From NCBI GenBank assembly GCA_913775715.1, contig CAJYMC010000007.1:1488001-1552000 (forward strand): 64,000 nucleotides of DNA. The letters are read 5' to 3'. Shown one piece after another: positions 19,119 to 26,982 of this stretch. Numbering within the stretch: position 1 is the stretch's first letter; each line of letters begins with the position of its first letter. The notes under the pieces were generated by a model. That model was not told where the DNA came from, did not search any database, and worked only from the letters and a program-made list of their open reading frames with translations. Both the position numbers and the translations under genes were made by a program. The DNA is from an uncultured Exiguobacterium sp. (GTDB taxonomy: Bacteria; Bacillota; Bacilli; Exiguobacteriales; Exiguobacteriaceae).

Positions 19119-20457
19119 GTGTGAGTCCCCCTAACGCTGTCACGAATTGATCCAACTCTTCATTCGTCCGTAATTCCGTTGCACAAACAAGCATTTCATT
19201 TTGACGTGCCGCGTCATACGATCCTAACGGCAAACCGCCGATGATTCCGCGCTCGAGCAATTGTTGACTCGCACGTGTCGCGTCGATTGGTAGCGTGACG
19301 ACGAATTCATTGAAGCTCGGCCCATCGTCAACGATCGTAAAGCCAGCCTGTTTCAGCTTTTGTTTTAATGCATGTGCCGTTTGCAAGTTACGTGTCGCGA
19401 GTTCCCGGATACCCCGTTTTCCGAGTGCACTCATCGCGATCGAAGCAGCGAGTGCATTCAACGCTTGGTTCGAACAGATGTTAGATGTAGCCTTGTCACG
19501 GCGAATGTGTTGTTCACGTGCTTGTAAGGTCAGAACGAAACCGCGTTTTCCATTCTCATCGACGGTCTGTCCAACGAGACGTCCTGGAATCTTACGCATC
19601 AACGCTTTTGTCGTCGTGAAATAACCACATGTCGGTCCACCAAAGCTTTGTGGAATTCCGAACGGTTGGCAATCTCCAATCGTAATGTCAGCGCCAAGTT
19701 TACCTGGCGCTTCTAAGATACCGAGTGCCAGTGGATTCGCAGAGACGATGAAGAGCGCACCACGTGCATGTGTCGCATCGGCCAATGCTTGTAGTTCTTC
19801 GACACGACCGTAGAAGTTCGGATACTGCACGATGACACAGGCGACGTCTTCGATGGCATCGAGTTGATCGATCCGTGTGACACCTTGCTCAAGCGATAAT
19901 GTCTCGACGTTTAGTCCTGGACCGTTCGCATACGTCCGAACGACATCGTGTGCTTCCGGGTGAACACCGTCCGAAAGAACGATCGTCTTTTTCTTCGTAT
20001 GGGCACACGCAAGCATGGCCGCTTCCGCTAACGCCGTGATACCGTCATACATCGACGAGTTCGCGACGTCCATCCCTGTCAATTCGCAAATCATCGATTG
20101 GAATTCAAAAATCGCTTGTAGTTCGCCTTGCGAAATCTCTGGCTGATACGGTGTATAGGCAGTGTAGAACTCCGAGCGCAGTAACATATGATTGACGACA
20201 GCAGGTGCATAGTGATCATAGATACCGGCGCCAAGGAACGATGGATATTGTTTCGTATTCATGTTTTGGTCGGCAAGCTTCGAGAGTGTCCGAATCAAGT
20301 CTGTTTCCGGAAGTGGAACTCCGACTTCTTCCAATGTACCGTTATCACGGACGGATGCCGGGATATCAGCGAGTAAATCTTCGATCGATGCTGCACCGAT
20401 CGTTTGTAACATCGCCTGCTCATCTTCTGCTGTCATTGGTAAATAACGAAAATCCAT
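19111..20457 (-). CDS. gcvPA: Glycine dehydrogenase (decarboxylating) subunit 1
   Basis: A 448-residue first half of the split P-protein. It begins [20 protein letters not shown] and contains [39 protein letters not shown] and [20 protein letters not shown]. It lies between gcvT (13 bases upstream) and gcvPB (overlap), so the three form one operon. Confidence 0.97.
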   Translation of the reverse strand: MDFRYLPMTAEDEQAMLQTIGAASIEDLLADIPASVRDNGTLEEVGVPLPETDLIRTLSKLADQNMNTKQYPSFLGAGIYDHYAPAVVNHMLLRSEFYTAYTPYQPEISQGELQAIFEFQSMICELTGMDVANSSMYDGITALAEAAMLACAHTKKKTIVLSDGVHPEAHDVVRTYANGPGLNVETLSLEQGVTRIDQLDAIEDVACVIVQYPNFYGRVEELQALADATHARGALFIVSANPLALGILEAPGKLGADITIGDCQPFGIPQSFGGPTCGYFTTTKALMRKIPGRLVGQTVDENGKRGFVLTLQAREQHIRRDKATSNICSNQALNALAASIAMSALGKRGIRELATRNLQTAHALKQKLKQAGFTIVDDGPSFNEFVVTLPIDATRASQQLLERGIIGGLPLGSYDAARQNEMLVCATELRTNEELDQFVTALGGLTHE

Positions 20458-20470
20458 AGAAATATCCCCC

Positions 20471-21553
20471 TTATTTCGTGCGACGATAAAACGGTGTCGC
20501 TGTTCGTTTCGCTGCTAAACGTTTTCCGCGTACTTCCACTTCAAATTGCTCTTGTTCCGCTACTTCTGCAGGAACGAGTGCCCAAGCAATCGCTTTTCCG
20601 ACTGTCGGCGGCAACGTACCTGTCGTCACCACACCAACGACTTCCCCGTCATGCCAAACCGGTGCATCTTGACGCGCAATCCCTTTATCGAGTAATTCAA
20701 GACCGATCAAGCGACGCGGTGCTCCTTGTTCTTTCTGTTGCAACAAGACTTCTGAACCGACGAACGGTTTGACTTGTGGTTTGACCGCAAAGCCCATTCC
20801 CGCTTCGATGGGTGAAATCGTTGCTGATAATTCATGTCCATAAAGTGGCAGACATGCCTCAAAACGTAATGTGTCACGTGCCCCGAGCCCGCATGGTACG
20901 ACACCTTGCTCAAGCAATGCTTGCCAGACAGCAGGTGCGTCACCAGCTGCCATGTAGAGTTCGAATCCATCTTCCCCTGTGTACCCACTGCGTGAGACGA
21001 TCATTTCCACTCCTGCAACCGTCCCCCGTTGGAACTTGAAAAATCCGATCTCTGATAAAGCAAGTGGTGTCATACCGGAAAGGATGGCTTCCGCGCGTGG
21101 TCCTTGGACCGCAATTTGACCATATTGCTCCGATTGATTCTGAAGCGTGACGTCCCCGGTTAGATAATGGCGTAAATGTTGTTCGTCTTTTTCAATGTTC
21201 GAAGCATTGACAACGAGAAGATAGTCCGTTTCTGCCAAACGATAGACGAGTAAATCATCCACTGTCCCACCGTCTTCTTGGCATAAGACGTTATATTGCG
21301 CTTGCCCCACCGCAATCTTCGAAATATCGTTCGATAATGTAGCTTGTAAAAACGTCAGAGCATCCGGTCCGCTGACGAACAGTTCTCCCATATGCGAGAC
21401 ATCGAACATGCCGACGTTTTCCCTTACTGCAACGTGTTCTTCTTTAATCGAGGAAAACAAAACTGGCATTTCAAATCCCGCAAAATCCACCATCTTACCG
21501 GTTTGCGAAACCGTTTCGAATAACGGTGTTCTTTTCAATGTCGTTTGACTCAT
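20471..21553 (-). CDS. gcvT: Aminomethyltransferase (glycine cleavage T protein)
   Basis: A 360-residue T protein that transfers the aminomethyl carbon from lipoyl-GcvH to THF. Chosen start MSQTTLKRTPLFE has AGGGGGA 6 bases upstream. Seen: FDVSHMGELFVSGPDAL, QYNVLCQEDGGTVDDLLVYR, and SRSGYTGEDGFELY. It is the first gene of gcvT-gcvPA-gcvPB. The upstream leader is short and holds no recognisable glycine riboswitch. Confidence 0.96.
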   Translation of the reverse strand: MSQTTLKRTPLFETVSQTGKMVDFAGFEMPVLFSSIKEEHVAVRENVGMFDVSHMGELFVSGPDALTFLQATLSNDISKIAVGQAQYNVLCQEDGGTVDDLLVYRLAETDYLLVVNASNIEKDEQHLRHYLTGDVTLQNQSEQYGQIAVQGPRAEAILSGMTPLALSEIGFFKFQRGTVAGVEMIVSRSGYTGEDGFELYMAAGDAPAVWQALLEQGVVPCGLGARDTLRFEACLPLYGHELSATISPIEAGMGFAVKPQVKPFVGSEVLLQQKEQGAPRRLIGLELLDKGIARQDAPVWHDGEVVGVVTTGTLPPTVGKAIAWALVPAEVAEQEQFEVEVRGKRLAAKRTATPFYRRTK

Positions 21554-21617
21554 ACAAATCCCCCTATTTACGAACGTTTTCACTCTCTCTTCTCTTTAAT
21601 GTTCCATTTTCAAATCC

Positions 21618-21646
21618 ATCTTACCAATTAAAATCATAATTATCTA
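21618..21646 (-). promoter_or_regulatory. Candidate promoter of the gcvT operon
   Basis: Minus-strand TAGATA (4/6 match), 17-base spacer, TAAGAT (5/6 match). It predicts a leader of only about 60 nucleotides, too short for a tandem glycine riboswitch. Weak but the best-spaced pair found. Confidence 0.4.
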
Positions 21647-21737
21647 GTATTATTCGGAAAAAGGAACATACGAAAAAGAGAGAAAGGACCCTGTCCCTTC
21701 TCCCCTATTGTTTCATATTCTTCCCATGAAAGCCATT

Positions 21738-22052
21738 TCAAAATTGTTTGATTCCGGCAGTTCGTTTGATTTCTTCCTGGAGTCGACGACCTTCCGTCAC
21801 CAATTGGCTCGCTCCTTGCTTCACACGATTTCCTTCTTCAGTGATTCGATTGATATTCCCTTTTATTTGATCGATTCGCTGCGTCGTATGATCAATGTTC
21901 GTCTGCAAGGTTTGCTGACGAATCGTAAAGCGCTCCATCAGTTGTTTTAACTGCCGAATATCCTGAGACAGCTTCTTTTTGTAAAGACTGAATCCGAACA
22001 ACACGAGTCCTATGATAGCCAATAAAATAATACCTAACGTAATCCAAATCAT
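21738..22052 (-). CDS. Single-pass membrane protein with coiled coil
   Basis: A 104-residue protein: an N-terminal transmembrane helix (IWITLGIILLAIIGLVLFG, residues 2-20) and a cytosolic coiled coil rich in Q, R, E and K. Resembles DUF948-type small membrane proteins in layout only. The start overlaps the aroK stop by 4 bases, so it is probably translated with aroK. Function unknown. Confidence 0.6.
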   Translation of the reverse strand: MIWITLGIILLAIIGLVLFGFSLYKKKLSQDIRQLKQLMERFTIRQQTLQTNIDHTTQRIDQIKGNINRITEEGNRVKQGASQLVTEGRRLQEEIKRTAGIKQF

Positions 22053-22534
22053 GACTTCTCCTCCAATACCGTTTCAATCGCACGCGTTAACTCTTCGATT
22101 GATGCCATTCCTTCGAGTCGGACAGTAGCCACTCCAGCATATAAGGAATAGCGACGTTCAAACAATCGTCTCACTTGTTCCCGTTCTGTCACGAGTGGAC
22201 GATTCGGATCAGCGGCGATCCGTTCCCAAATCAAATCAAAGGGTGTATCGATCCAGACGACTGTTCCGGACTCCTGCATGTACAGTCGGTTCTCTTCTCG
22301 TTCGACGATCCCGCCACCCGTGACGATTACTTCCGCATTGCTACTCTTTAACAATTCGCTTTCATGTGTACGAAATCCTGCTTCGCCATGCTCAGCGAAA
22401 AAAGCAGTAATCGTTTGTCCATGTTCCTGTTCGAACCGTTCATCCAGTTCGTCGACCTCGTATTGTGTACGCAATCGATGTCCGACGGCTGTTTTACCAG
22501 TTCCCATAAACCCAATCAAATAAACCTTACTCAT
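22049..22534 (-). CDS. aroK: Shikimate kinase
   Basis: ATP-dependent phosphorylation of shikimate, 161 residues from MSKVYLIGFMGTGKTAVG; the P-loop is GFMGTGKT. Downstream: EVDELDERFEQEHG (the D for shikimate/Mg), GFRTHESELL, VIVTGGGIVEREEN (the GGG shikimate motif) and the lid segment DPNRPLVTERE. It follows the comG operon and overlaps the comGG-like gene by 8 bases, so it may be read from comG transcripts. Confidence 0.93.
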   Translation of the reverse strand: MSKVYLIGFMGTGKTAVGHRLRTQYEVDELDERFEQEHGQTITAFFAEHGEAGFRTHESELLKSSNAEVIVTGGGIVEREENRLYMQESGTVVWIDTPFDLIWERIAADPNRPLVTEREQVRRLFERRYSLYAGVATVRLEGMASIEELTRAIETVLEEKS

Positions 22535-22820
22535 GTGTGACGACCGCCTCAATTCTTTGACCATTCTCTAATCTCGCTTCCATTTTAAAGCCTTTATCGG
22601 TCGCTGTACAGCTGACTTGTCCGATTGGGTAGTGGAGCGTCTCGTCCTTCGTACAATCTGCTTTCGCTGCTCGGATGAGAGACTCGAGTTGGAGTGCTTC
22701 TTGCTCTAACTGATGATGCCGCATCTCTTCGTCAATCTGCTGACAAGAAATCAAGAGCACGACTCCCATTCCTAGAAGTAACAGTAACGTTTGAATCAAG
22801 ACGAATCCTTCCTGATGCAT
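22527..22820 (-). CDS. Competence pseudopilus protein, ComGG-like
   Basis: A 97-residue protein with a hydrophobic N-terminal helix (FVLIQTLLLLLGMGVVLLISC) after MHQEG, like a type IV pilin-like minor component, followed by an acidic region with paired cysteines. Its place as last gene of the comG operon suggests ComGG. The sequence is too divergent to be sure by eye. It overlaps comGF upstream by 25 bases. Confidence 0.6.
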   Translation of the reverse strand: MHQEGFVLIQTLLLLLGMGVVLLISCQQIDEEMRHHQLEQEALQLESLIRAAKADCTKDETLHYPIGQVSCTATDKGFKMEARLENGQRIEAVVTHE

Positions 22821-23224
22821 CGGAAGGAACGTCTGCTGTCGTTCAACTGAATCGAGAGAACCTCGGCATCCCCTGTCACGACATAGTGTTTGACGTCGCG
22901 GGCGTATGTCAGTTCACCTCCCTGTTCTTTTTTGAGACGTAGTTGATCTTGCACACGGACGAGACGCCACTTTTCAGACGTCTCTCCCGGATTGACGTCC
23001 ATTCCACGAATCTCGTCTCCTGCGCGCTCGCACATCGTACTGCGCCACATCAGTCGTTCCACGGTATGAAAGAACAATTCTTCATTCATTCGGTTGACTT
23101 CCGGCGGACGAATGAGTGGGGTCAATGTCAAGATTGCCAGCAGAAGAAGTGGGCTCAGCCATAGGACGAATGACAGTTCGAGAAGGGTCATTCCGGATTC
23201 CGCTCGCAAGACATATCGTTTCAT
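22796..23224 (-). CDS. comGF: Competence pseudopilus protein ComGF-like
   Basis: A 142-residue minor pseudopilin with an N-terminal prepilin-like segment (SGMTLLELSFVLWLSPLLLL). The body includes NRMNEELFFHTVERLM and MCERAGDEIRG, the ComGF-type pattern. It helps form the competence pseudopilus that carries DNA through the wall. Its start lies inside the comGE frame (see comGE), and GTG CAA TGA directly at its ATG gives an ATGA overlap in a third frame. Confidence 0.72.
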   Translation of the reverse strand: MKRYVLRAESGMTLLELSFVLWLSPLLLLAILTLTPLIRPPEVNRMNEELFFHTVERLMWRSTMCERAGDEIRGMDVNPGETSEKWRLVRVQDQLRLKKEQGGELTYARDVKHYVVTGDAEVLSIQLNDSRRSFRCIRKDSS

Positions 23225-23450
23225 TGCACCACGCTCCTTGTTTCAGGACATAGGACGCTGTTCGGTTTTCAACTTGATCCGTAGCCATCTGCTCAAGCTG
23301 TTCCGTCTCTTGTTCCCATTTCATTTGTTTCGTTCGTAAATCGAGATAAGGATCAATCGCTAACATCATGAAGATACCGATTGCAACGATCGAGAGCATC
23401 ACTTCAAGCAAAGAGAAGCCCGCTTGGCGTTCGTTCTGCATACTTCTCAC
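23082..23450 (-). CDS. comGE: Competence pseudopilus protein ComGE-like (3' end uncertain)
   Basis: Prepilin-type protein. After MQNERQA comes the cleavage-type motif GFSLLEVMLSIVAIGIF and a hydrophobic helix. As read, it is 122 residues and overlaps comGF by 143 bases; the last 47 residues are translated from the comGF coding region and look unlike a pilin. Another frame across the comGE end terminates exactly at an ATGA overlapping the comGF start (reading SVLCPETRSVVQ then stop). The true end may therefore be near 23222 via a frameshift or sequence error. Confidence 0.65.
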   Translation of the reverse strand: MRSMQNERQAGFSLLEVMLSIVAIGIFMMLAIDPYLDLRTKQMKWEQETEQLEQMATDQVENRTASYVLKQGAWCNETICLASGIRNDPSRTVIRPMAEPTSSAGNLDIDPTHSSAGSQPNE

Positions 23451-23908
23451 CTCACTTTACGGATTGCCATTTGATAGTTCCCAAGTAAGAATTTGATTTC
23501 ATATTCGGCTGTTGCCGAACGGCAAGACCAGGTCGCTGCATAGATCGAGTGATAGCTTTTAAAATAGATGATGCGATTCGAGGGCGGAACGGTACACGTA
23601 TGACCATTTTGGAATGTTCGTTGCCATAACAACCGGTCATCCGCAAGGACAAGGTATCCTGTACCGTCTCCTCGAAATCGAAACTGCATCAATGCTTGAT
23701 TTTGCTTTGAGTACTGCATGAGTCGAAGTGTCTGAATATCTTGTTCCATCAGACGAACCTCTTGTTCAAGCGGAATCCAGTCCGGTCGTTTTTCAAACAG
23801 TGCCGGTAATAAAAAAACAAGTAAACAAGCAATGATTGTCAGCACCGACGTCATCTCAAATAAGGTAAACCCTCGTTCACTTCGTAAGTTCGCCAGTCTT
23901 CGAATCAT
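23447..23908 (-). CDS. comGD: Competence pseudopilus protein ComGD-like
   Basis: A 153-residue minor pseudopilin from MIRRLANLRSERGFTLFEM, which has GGAGACG 7 bases upstream. The N-methylation-type motif is GFTLFEMTSVLTIIACLLVFLL. Two cysteines lie in the C-terminal part (HTCTVPP, ATWSCRSA). The start overlaps comGC by 32 bases. The longer frame to 24007 runs through comGC and is rejected. Confidence 0.78.
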   Translation of the reverse strand: MIRRLANLRSERGFTLFEMTSVLTIIACLLVFLLPALFEKRPDWIPLEQEVRLMEQDIQTLRLMQYSKQNQALMQFRFRGDGTGYLVLADDRLLWQRTFQNGHTCTVPPSNRIIYFKSYHSIYAATWSCRSATAEYEIKFLLGNYQMAIRKVR

Positions 23909-24188
23909 ACGTATACGTCTCCTGATCACAGACGAGAGCATTCGGTTTATCAGCTGTTCCGCGATTGATCGTCTGAAGCGATTCTGGGTACTTCTTCTCT
24001 TTGGCATAGTAAAGGTTTACTTCTGACCGAATGACTCGAATGTTCGCCTCACAACTGACACCTTTCGCCTGGTCCTTTCCACTTGTCATCGTTGGAATCA
24101 AAACGAGCAGTAATAACGAAATGATCAATAAGACGGCTGCCATCTCAAGTAAGGTGAATCCATCCTGTCGCTTTAAGAATTGATTCAT
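23877..24188 (-). CDS. comGC: Major competence pseudopilin ComGC
   Basis: A 103-residue prepilin from MNQFLKRQDGFTLLEM, preceded by GAGGAGACG. The type IV prepilin motif is QDGFTLLEMAAVLLIISLLLLV, and cysteines at VSCEAN and LVCDQ could form the disulfide known in ComGC. The rest resembles the short ComGC globular domain. It is the main subunit of the transformation pseudopilus. Confidence 0.9.
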   Translation of the reverse strand: MNQFLKRQDGFTLLEMAAVLLIISLLLLVLIPTMTSGKDQAKGVSCEANIRVIRSEVNLYYAKEKKYPESLQTINRGTADKPNALVCDQETYTYDSKTGELTK

Positions 24189-24205
24189 CGTATCGTCTCC
24201 TCTGT

Positions 24206-25147
24206 TTAGAATGGAAGCTGCTGAATCGCTAGCTGTATCGGATAATATAAGATGAGAAACAATGTTCCCGTCATGATCGTCAATCCGCCATACAAAATCG
24301 GCTCGATCCATAACAATTTTTTCTCTAGTTCCTCCTCTATGGATTCATACAAGAGCGTCGCTTGCTCAAGCAACAATGGTCCAAGATCACCACTTTCCCG
24401 TGCCAAATGGACGATGCCAATCGTCTCGGCTTCGATGATTTCATCTTCACCCAGTGCTTCTGCAAGTGGTTCTCCCGCCTGTTGTTTAGCATGCAGACGA
24501 GCATAAAGATGTCCTTTTTTATTCGCTTGCCCTTGCTCTAGGTGTCGAAAGGTCTCTTCGAGCGAGAAGCCAGCATCGATGAACGATCCTACTTCGATCG
24601 TGAATAAATAGCTGTAGTAGAGACGAATCAATCGCTGTAGCGGTTTCAGACGTAAAATACGGTTTAACGGAAAGAAGCGAAAAAAGAGGTAACCGGAGGT
24701 CAACAAAATAACGGGAATACTTGCGAGTAGATACTTCGCAGAGGGGTGAAGAAGGAGATGAAGAAATGAGGGGAGAGTCTTCGGGTCCGACATCTCGAGG
24801 AGAGACGGAAATACATAGAGGGCGTAAAAGAAGAACAGAAGGAATAGACTGGTCGCTAGAACAAGCGGATACCGAATCATCTTCCAAAACTTCGATCGCA
24901 TTTCTGTTTCGAGGTCGAGCAGCTTCACGATTTGGCGAAGAACGAGCAACGGTCGCTCTGTCCTTTCTCCAACAAAAAGAAGTCGTTTTAAGGTATTCGT
25001 TAACGCAAGTGGTTCAAGCGATGCTGCAAAGGAGTCTCCTTTTTCAAGACGTTGTTCCATTTCTCCGACTACTTCCGCGAACGGCTGACGCTCGAATCGT
25101 TTTAAAATGAGTAATGTCTCTTTCGCGGAAATACCTTTTGATAACAA
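24206..25147 (-). CDS. comGB: Competence pilus platform protein ComGB
   Basis: GspF/PilC-type polytopic membrane protein that anchors the assembly ATPase. As given it is 313 residues from a TTG start. Three hydrophobic helices are visible at about 97-118, 146-160 and 289-310. The same frame is open further upstream into comGA and encodes LTSRDQSRFLKRYHRLLSKG, which looks like the usual GspF opening. The only signal there is AAAAGGAG followed 10 bases later by CTG at 25207, so the true start is likely upstream of 25147. Confidence 0.8.
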   Translation of the reverse strand: MLSKGISAKETLLILKRFERQPFAEVVGEMEQRLEKGDSFAASLEPLALTNTLKRLLFVGERTERPLLVLRQIVKLLDLETEMRSKFWKMIRYPLVLATSLFLLFFFYALYVFPSLLEMSDPKTLPSFLHLLLHPSAKYLLASIPVILLTSGYLFFRFFPLNRILRLKPLQRLIRLYYSYLFTIEVGSFIDAGFSLEETFRHLEQGQANKKGHLYARLHAKQQAGEPLAEALGEDEIIEAETIGIVHLARESGDLGPLLLEQATLLYESIEEELEKKLLWIEPILYGGLTIMTGTLFLILYYPIQLAIQQLPF

Positions 25148-25161
25148 GCGATGATATCGTT

Positions 25162-26004
25162 TTAAGAACCGACTTTGATCGCGGCTTGTAAGTTTCTGAC
25201 GGTACAGCGGACATCCTCTCCTTTTCGCTCGAGATGAATGATGCGTTGACAGACAGCTAGTTCTGACTCTTCGATCCCTAAACTGCGCAATCGCAATCGC
25301 GCCTCATCAATACTTCCAGCGTGTAACGTAAATAACACGACGTGACCACTAAGTGCGGCATTCATCGTCAAACGTGCTGCCTCCCTCGTCCGCACCTCAC
25401 CAAAAGCAATCCAATCCGGATCCGCTCGCAATATCTCTTCAAAACATCGCGTAGCAGTGAACCCTGCCTTTTCATTTAGTTCCAGTTGTAAGACGTTTGG
25501 TACCGTACATTCCACCGGATCTTCAATCGAGATGATTCGTTTTTCTTCCATTGCACTCATCAAGGAATATAACATCGTCGTCTTCCCTGCACCTGTCGAT
25601 CCAGAAATGACGATACACCCGTGTCGTTGTTCAGCTAACCAAGCAAAGTCCAACTGATCATGCAGCGTGTGTAAAGCCGTTTCACGAGAGACCGTCGAAC
25701 GATAAAAGCGCCACGACATCGCATCGCCTTGTCGACTCGGTAACAATGAGACGCGCATTCCCTTTTTTCCGTGTGGATACAAGCCACTTTGCGGAATCCG
25801 TTCATTTTGTTCCTTTAAGTTCGCCTCATAGCGAACATGGCTGACAAGCGTCCGGTAACGCGTCAGTTCTACGTCATCTTGTTCACACAGTCCGTCGCTC
25901 GTTCGACAAACGATCCTGACACGAGTCTCGTTCGGTACAAAATGAACATCCGTTGCACCGAGAGCTTCGAATCGTTCCATGAGTTGTGTCGTCCATTCCT
26001 TCAT
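25162..26004 (-). CDS. comGA: Competence pilus assembly ATPase ComGA
   Basis: GspE/PilB-family ATPase powering the competence pseudopilus, 280 residues. GGGAGGTG precedes the ATG. Seen: SDVHF-like GATDVHFVPN, the Walker A SGSTGAGKTTMLY, the Asp box ISIEDPVECTVP, the Walker B-like LRADPDWIAFGEVRTREAA, and the His box LSGHVVLFTLHA. It is about 70 residues shorter than B. subtilis ComGA, lacking the C-terminal tail after the His box. It is the first gene of comG; no ComK box was recognised. Confidence 0.9.
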   Translation of the reverse strand: MKEWTTQLMERFEALGATDVHFVPNETRVRIVCRTSDGLCEQDDVELTRYRTLVSHVRYEANLKEQNERIPQSGLYPHGKKGMRVSLLPSRQGDAMSWRFYRSTVSRETALHTLHDQLDFAWLAEQRHGCIVISGSTGAGKTTMLYSLMSAMEEKRIISIEDPVECTVPNVLQLELNEKAGFTATRCFEEILRADPDWIAFGEVRTREAARLTMNAALSGHVVLFTLHAGSIDEARLRLRSLGIEESELAVCQRIIHLERKGEDVRCTVRNLQAAIKVGS

Positions 26005-26034
26005 TTCTATTCACCTCCCTACAGCAAACAATAC

Positions 26035-26068
26035 ACAAAAAAAAGAAGCCGACCAAACCGGCTTCTTT
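26035..26068 (-). terminator. Rho-independent terminator of mgsR
   Basis: 10-bp stem AAAGAAGCCG/CGGCTTCTTT with a 7-base loop and an eight-T-rich tail on the minus strand. It begins at the mgsR stop codon and lies upstream of comGA. Confidence 0.9.
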
Positions 26069-26453
26069 ACGATACGTGTGCAATTGTCCGATGTTTACGT
26101 TTCGCTAACGTCTCAAGACCCGGTTTATCATAACCGATAACGAGTTGTTTTCCATCAGTGATGATTGGACGACGTAACAATTTCGGATTGTCACTCATGA
26201 GGCGTAGTAACTCACTGAGTTTCATGTCTTCAATATCAATGCCGAGATCTTTGAAGGCTTGACTGCGTGTTGCGAGCAAACTTTCAATCCCGTCCGTCGA
26301 TAATTTCAACAGTTCCATGAGTTCATCAACTGTTGGAGCATTTCTGAACAGATGACGTTCCTCTACATCAACATGTTCCTCTTTTAACCATGATTTCGTT
26401 TTACGACATGATGTACAGCTTGGATATGTGAAAAAGACTAACTCATTCGCCAT
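26067..26453 (-). CDS. mgsR: Spx/MgsR-family redox-sensing transcription regulator
   Basis: A 128-residue ArsC-fold regulator from MANELVFFTYPSCTSCRKTK; CTSC is the CxxC redox switch. Conserved blocks are ERHLFRNAPT, LATRSQAFKDLGIDIEDM and LLRRPIITDGKQLVIGYDKPG. The FTYPSCTSCRKTK...RHLF form resembles MgsR (YqgZ) rather than Spx, and the position next to comGA and yqgY is that of yqgZ. In B. subtilis MgsR controls a subset of the general stress response by contacting RNA polymerase. AGGAGCAAAA precedes the ATG. Three 11-bp-phased repeats lie upstream. Confidence 0.88.
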   Translation of the reverse strand: MANELVFFTYPSCTSCRKTKSWLKEEHVDVEERHLFRNAPTVDELMELLKLSTDGIESLLATRSQAFKDLGIDIEDMKLSELLRLMSDNPKLLRRPIITDGKQLVIGYDKPGLETLAKRKHRTIAHVS

Positions 26454-26493
26454 TTTTGCTCCTCCTCTCAAAGTGTGGGGTTTCATTACAGTT

Positions 26494-26522
26494 ACTATAG
26501 CACGCCATTTTTCCTTTGTACA
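26494..26522 (-). promoter_or_regulatory. Candidate mgsR promoter
   Basis: Minus-strand TGTACA, 17-base spacer, TATAGT. The -35 hexamer falls within the first of three TTGTACA repeats at 26516-26545. Confidence 0.45.
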
Positions 26523-26545
26523 CCTTTTGTACAACTATTGTACAA
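26516..26545. repeat. Three direct TTGTACA repeats with 11-bp period upstream of mgsR
   Basis: TTGTACAC at 26516, TTGTACAA at 26527 and TTGTACAA at 26538, exactly 11 bases apart. The last two are perfect 8-bp palindromes. They overlap and extend upstream of the likely -35 of mgsR, so an operator for a protein bound along one face of the helix is the natural reading. The phasing recalls OmpR-family boxes (PhoP, WalR), though the core has C where WalR boxes have A. Confidence 0.6.
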
Positions 26546-26677
26546 CTTTTTTTGAAACTTCATCTTTTGTTCACAGTTATTCCTTAACAATCACTAGAAC
26601 AGGATAGACGAATGATTGTTTGCTTGGTAAAATAAGTACGTATATTGACTATCTGTCGGATTTAGGGGGTTATAGGA

Positions 26678-26941
26678 ATGGGGAGAATGTACCGCGTACT
26701 CGGTTTCTGGACTGGTATTATCGCAGTCATGGCATTTATCGGCGCATTGGGTGGCGATGCAAGCTCAAGTGAGCATACGGATTCATTTTTAGTCATGGGC
26801 TTCGTCTTCTTGGCACAAACTGTCTTTTTTGCAGCGCTTGGTTACTTGCGCTTAACTGAAAAAACGTATGTCTATATCTTTGGAGCTTACTTAACTGTAT
26901 TTTTCATCGTCTTTACGTACTGGTCAAACTTCCAGATGTAA
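26678..26941 (+). CDS. yqgY: DUF2626 membrane protein (YqgY-like)
   Basis: An 87-residue protein with three hydrophobic helices. It starts MGRMYRVLGFWTGIIAVMAF and ends with the family pattern YVYIFGAYLTVFFIVFTYWS. TAGGGGGTTA precedes the ATG. It is divergent from mgsR as in B. subtilis (yqgZ-yqgY). Function unknown. Confidence 0.82.
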   Translation: MGRMYRVLGFWTGIIAVMAFIGALGGDASSSEHTDSFLVMGFVFLAQTVFFAALGYLRLTEKTYVYIFGAYLTVFFIVFTYWSNFQM

Positions 26942-26943
26942 TG

Positions 26944-26980
26944 AAAAAAACTCGTCATCCTTTTGGATGGCGAGTTTTTT
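26944..26980. terminator. Bidirectional terminator yqgY / MBL-fold gene
   Basis: Stem ACTCG-T-CATCC/GGATG-G-CGAGT with a four-T loop, flanked by seven A and six T residues. It serves both convergent genes. Confidence 0.88.
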
Positions 26981-26982
26981 AG

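Noticed and set aside
21554..21737. Glycine riboswitch upstream of gcvT
   Set aside because: Expected from Bacillus, but the conserved aptamer core was not seen and the leader is too short.
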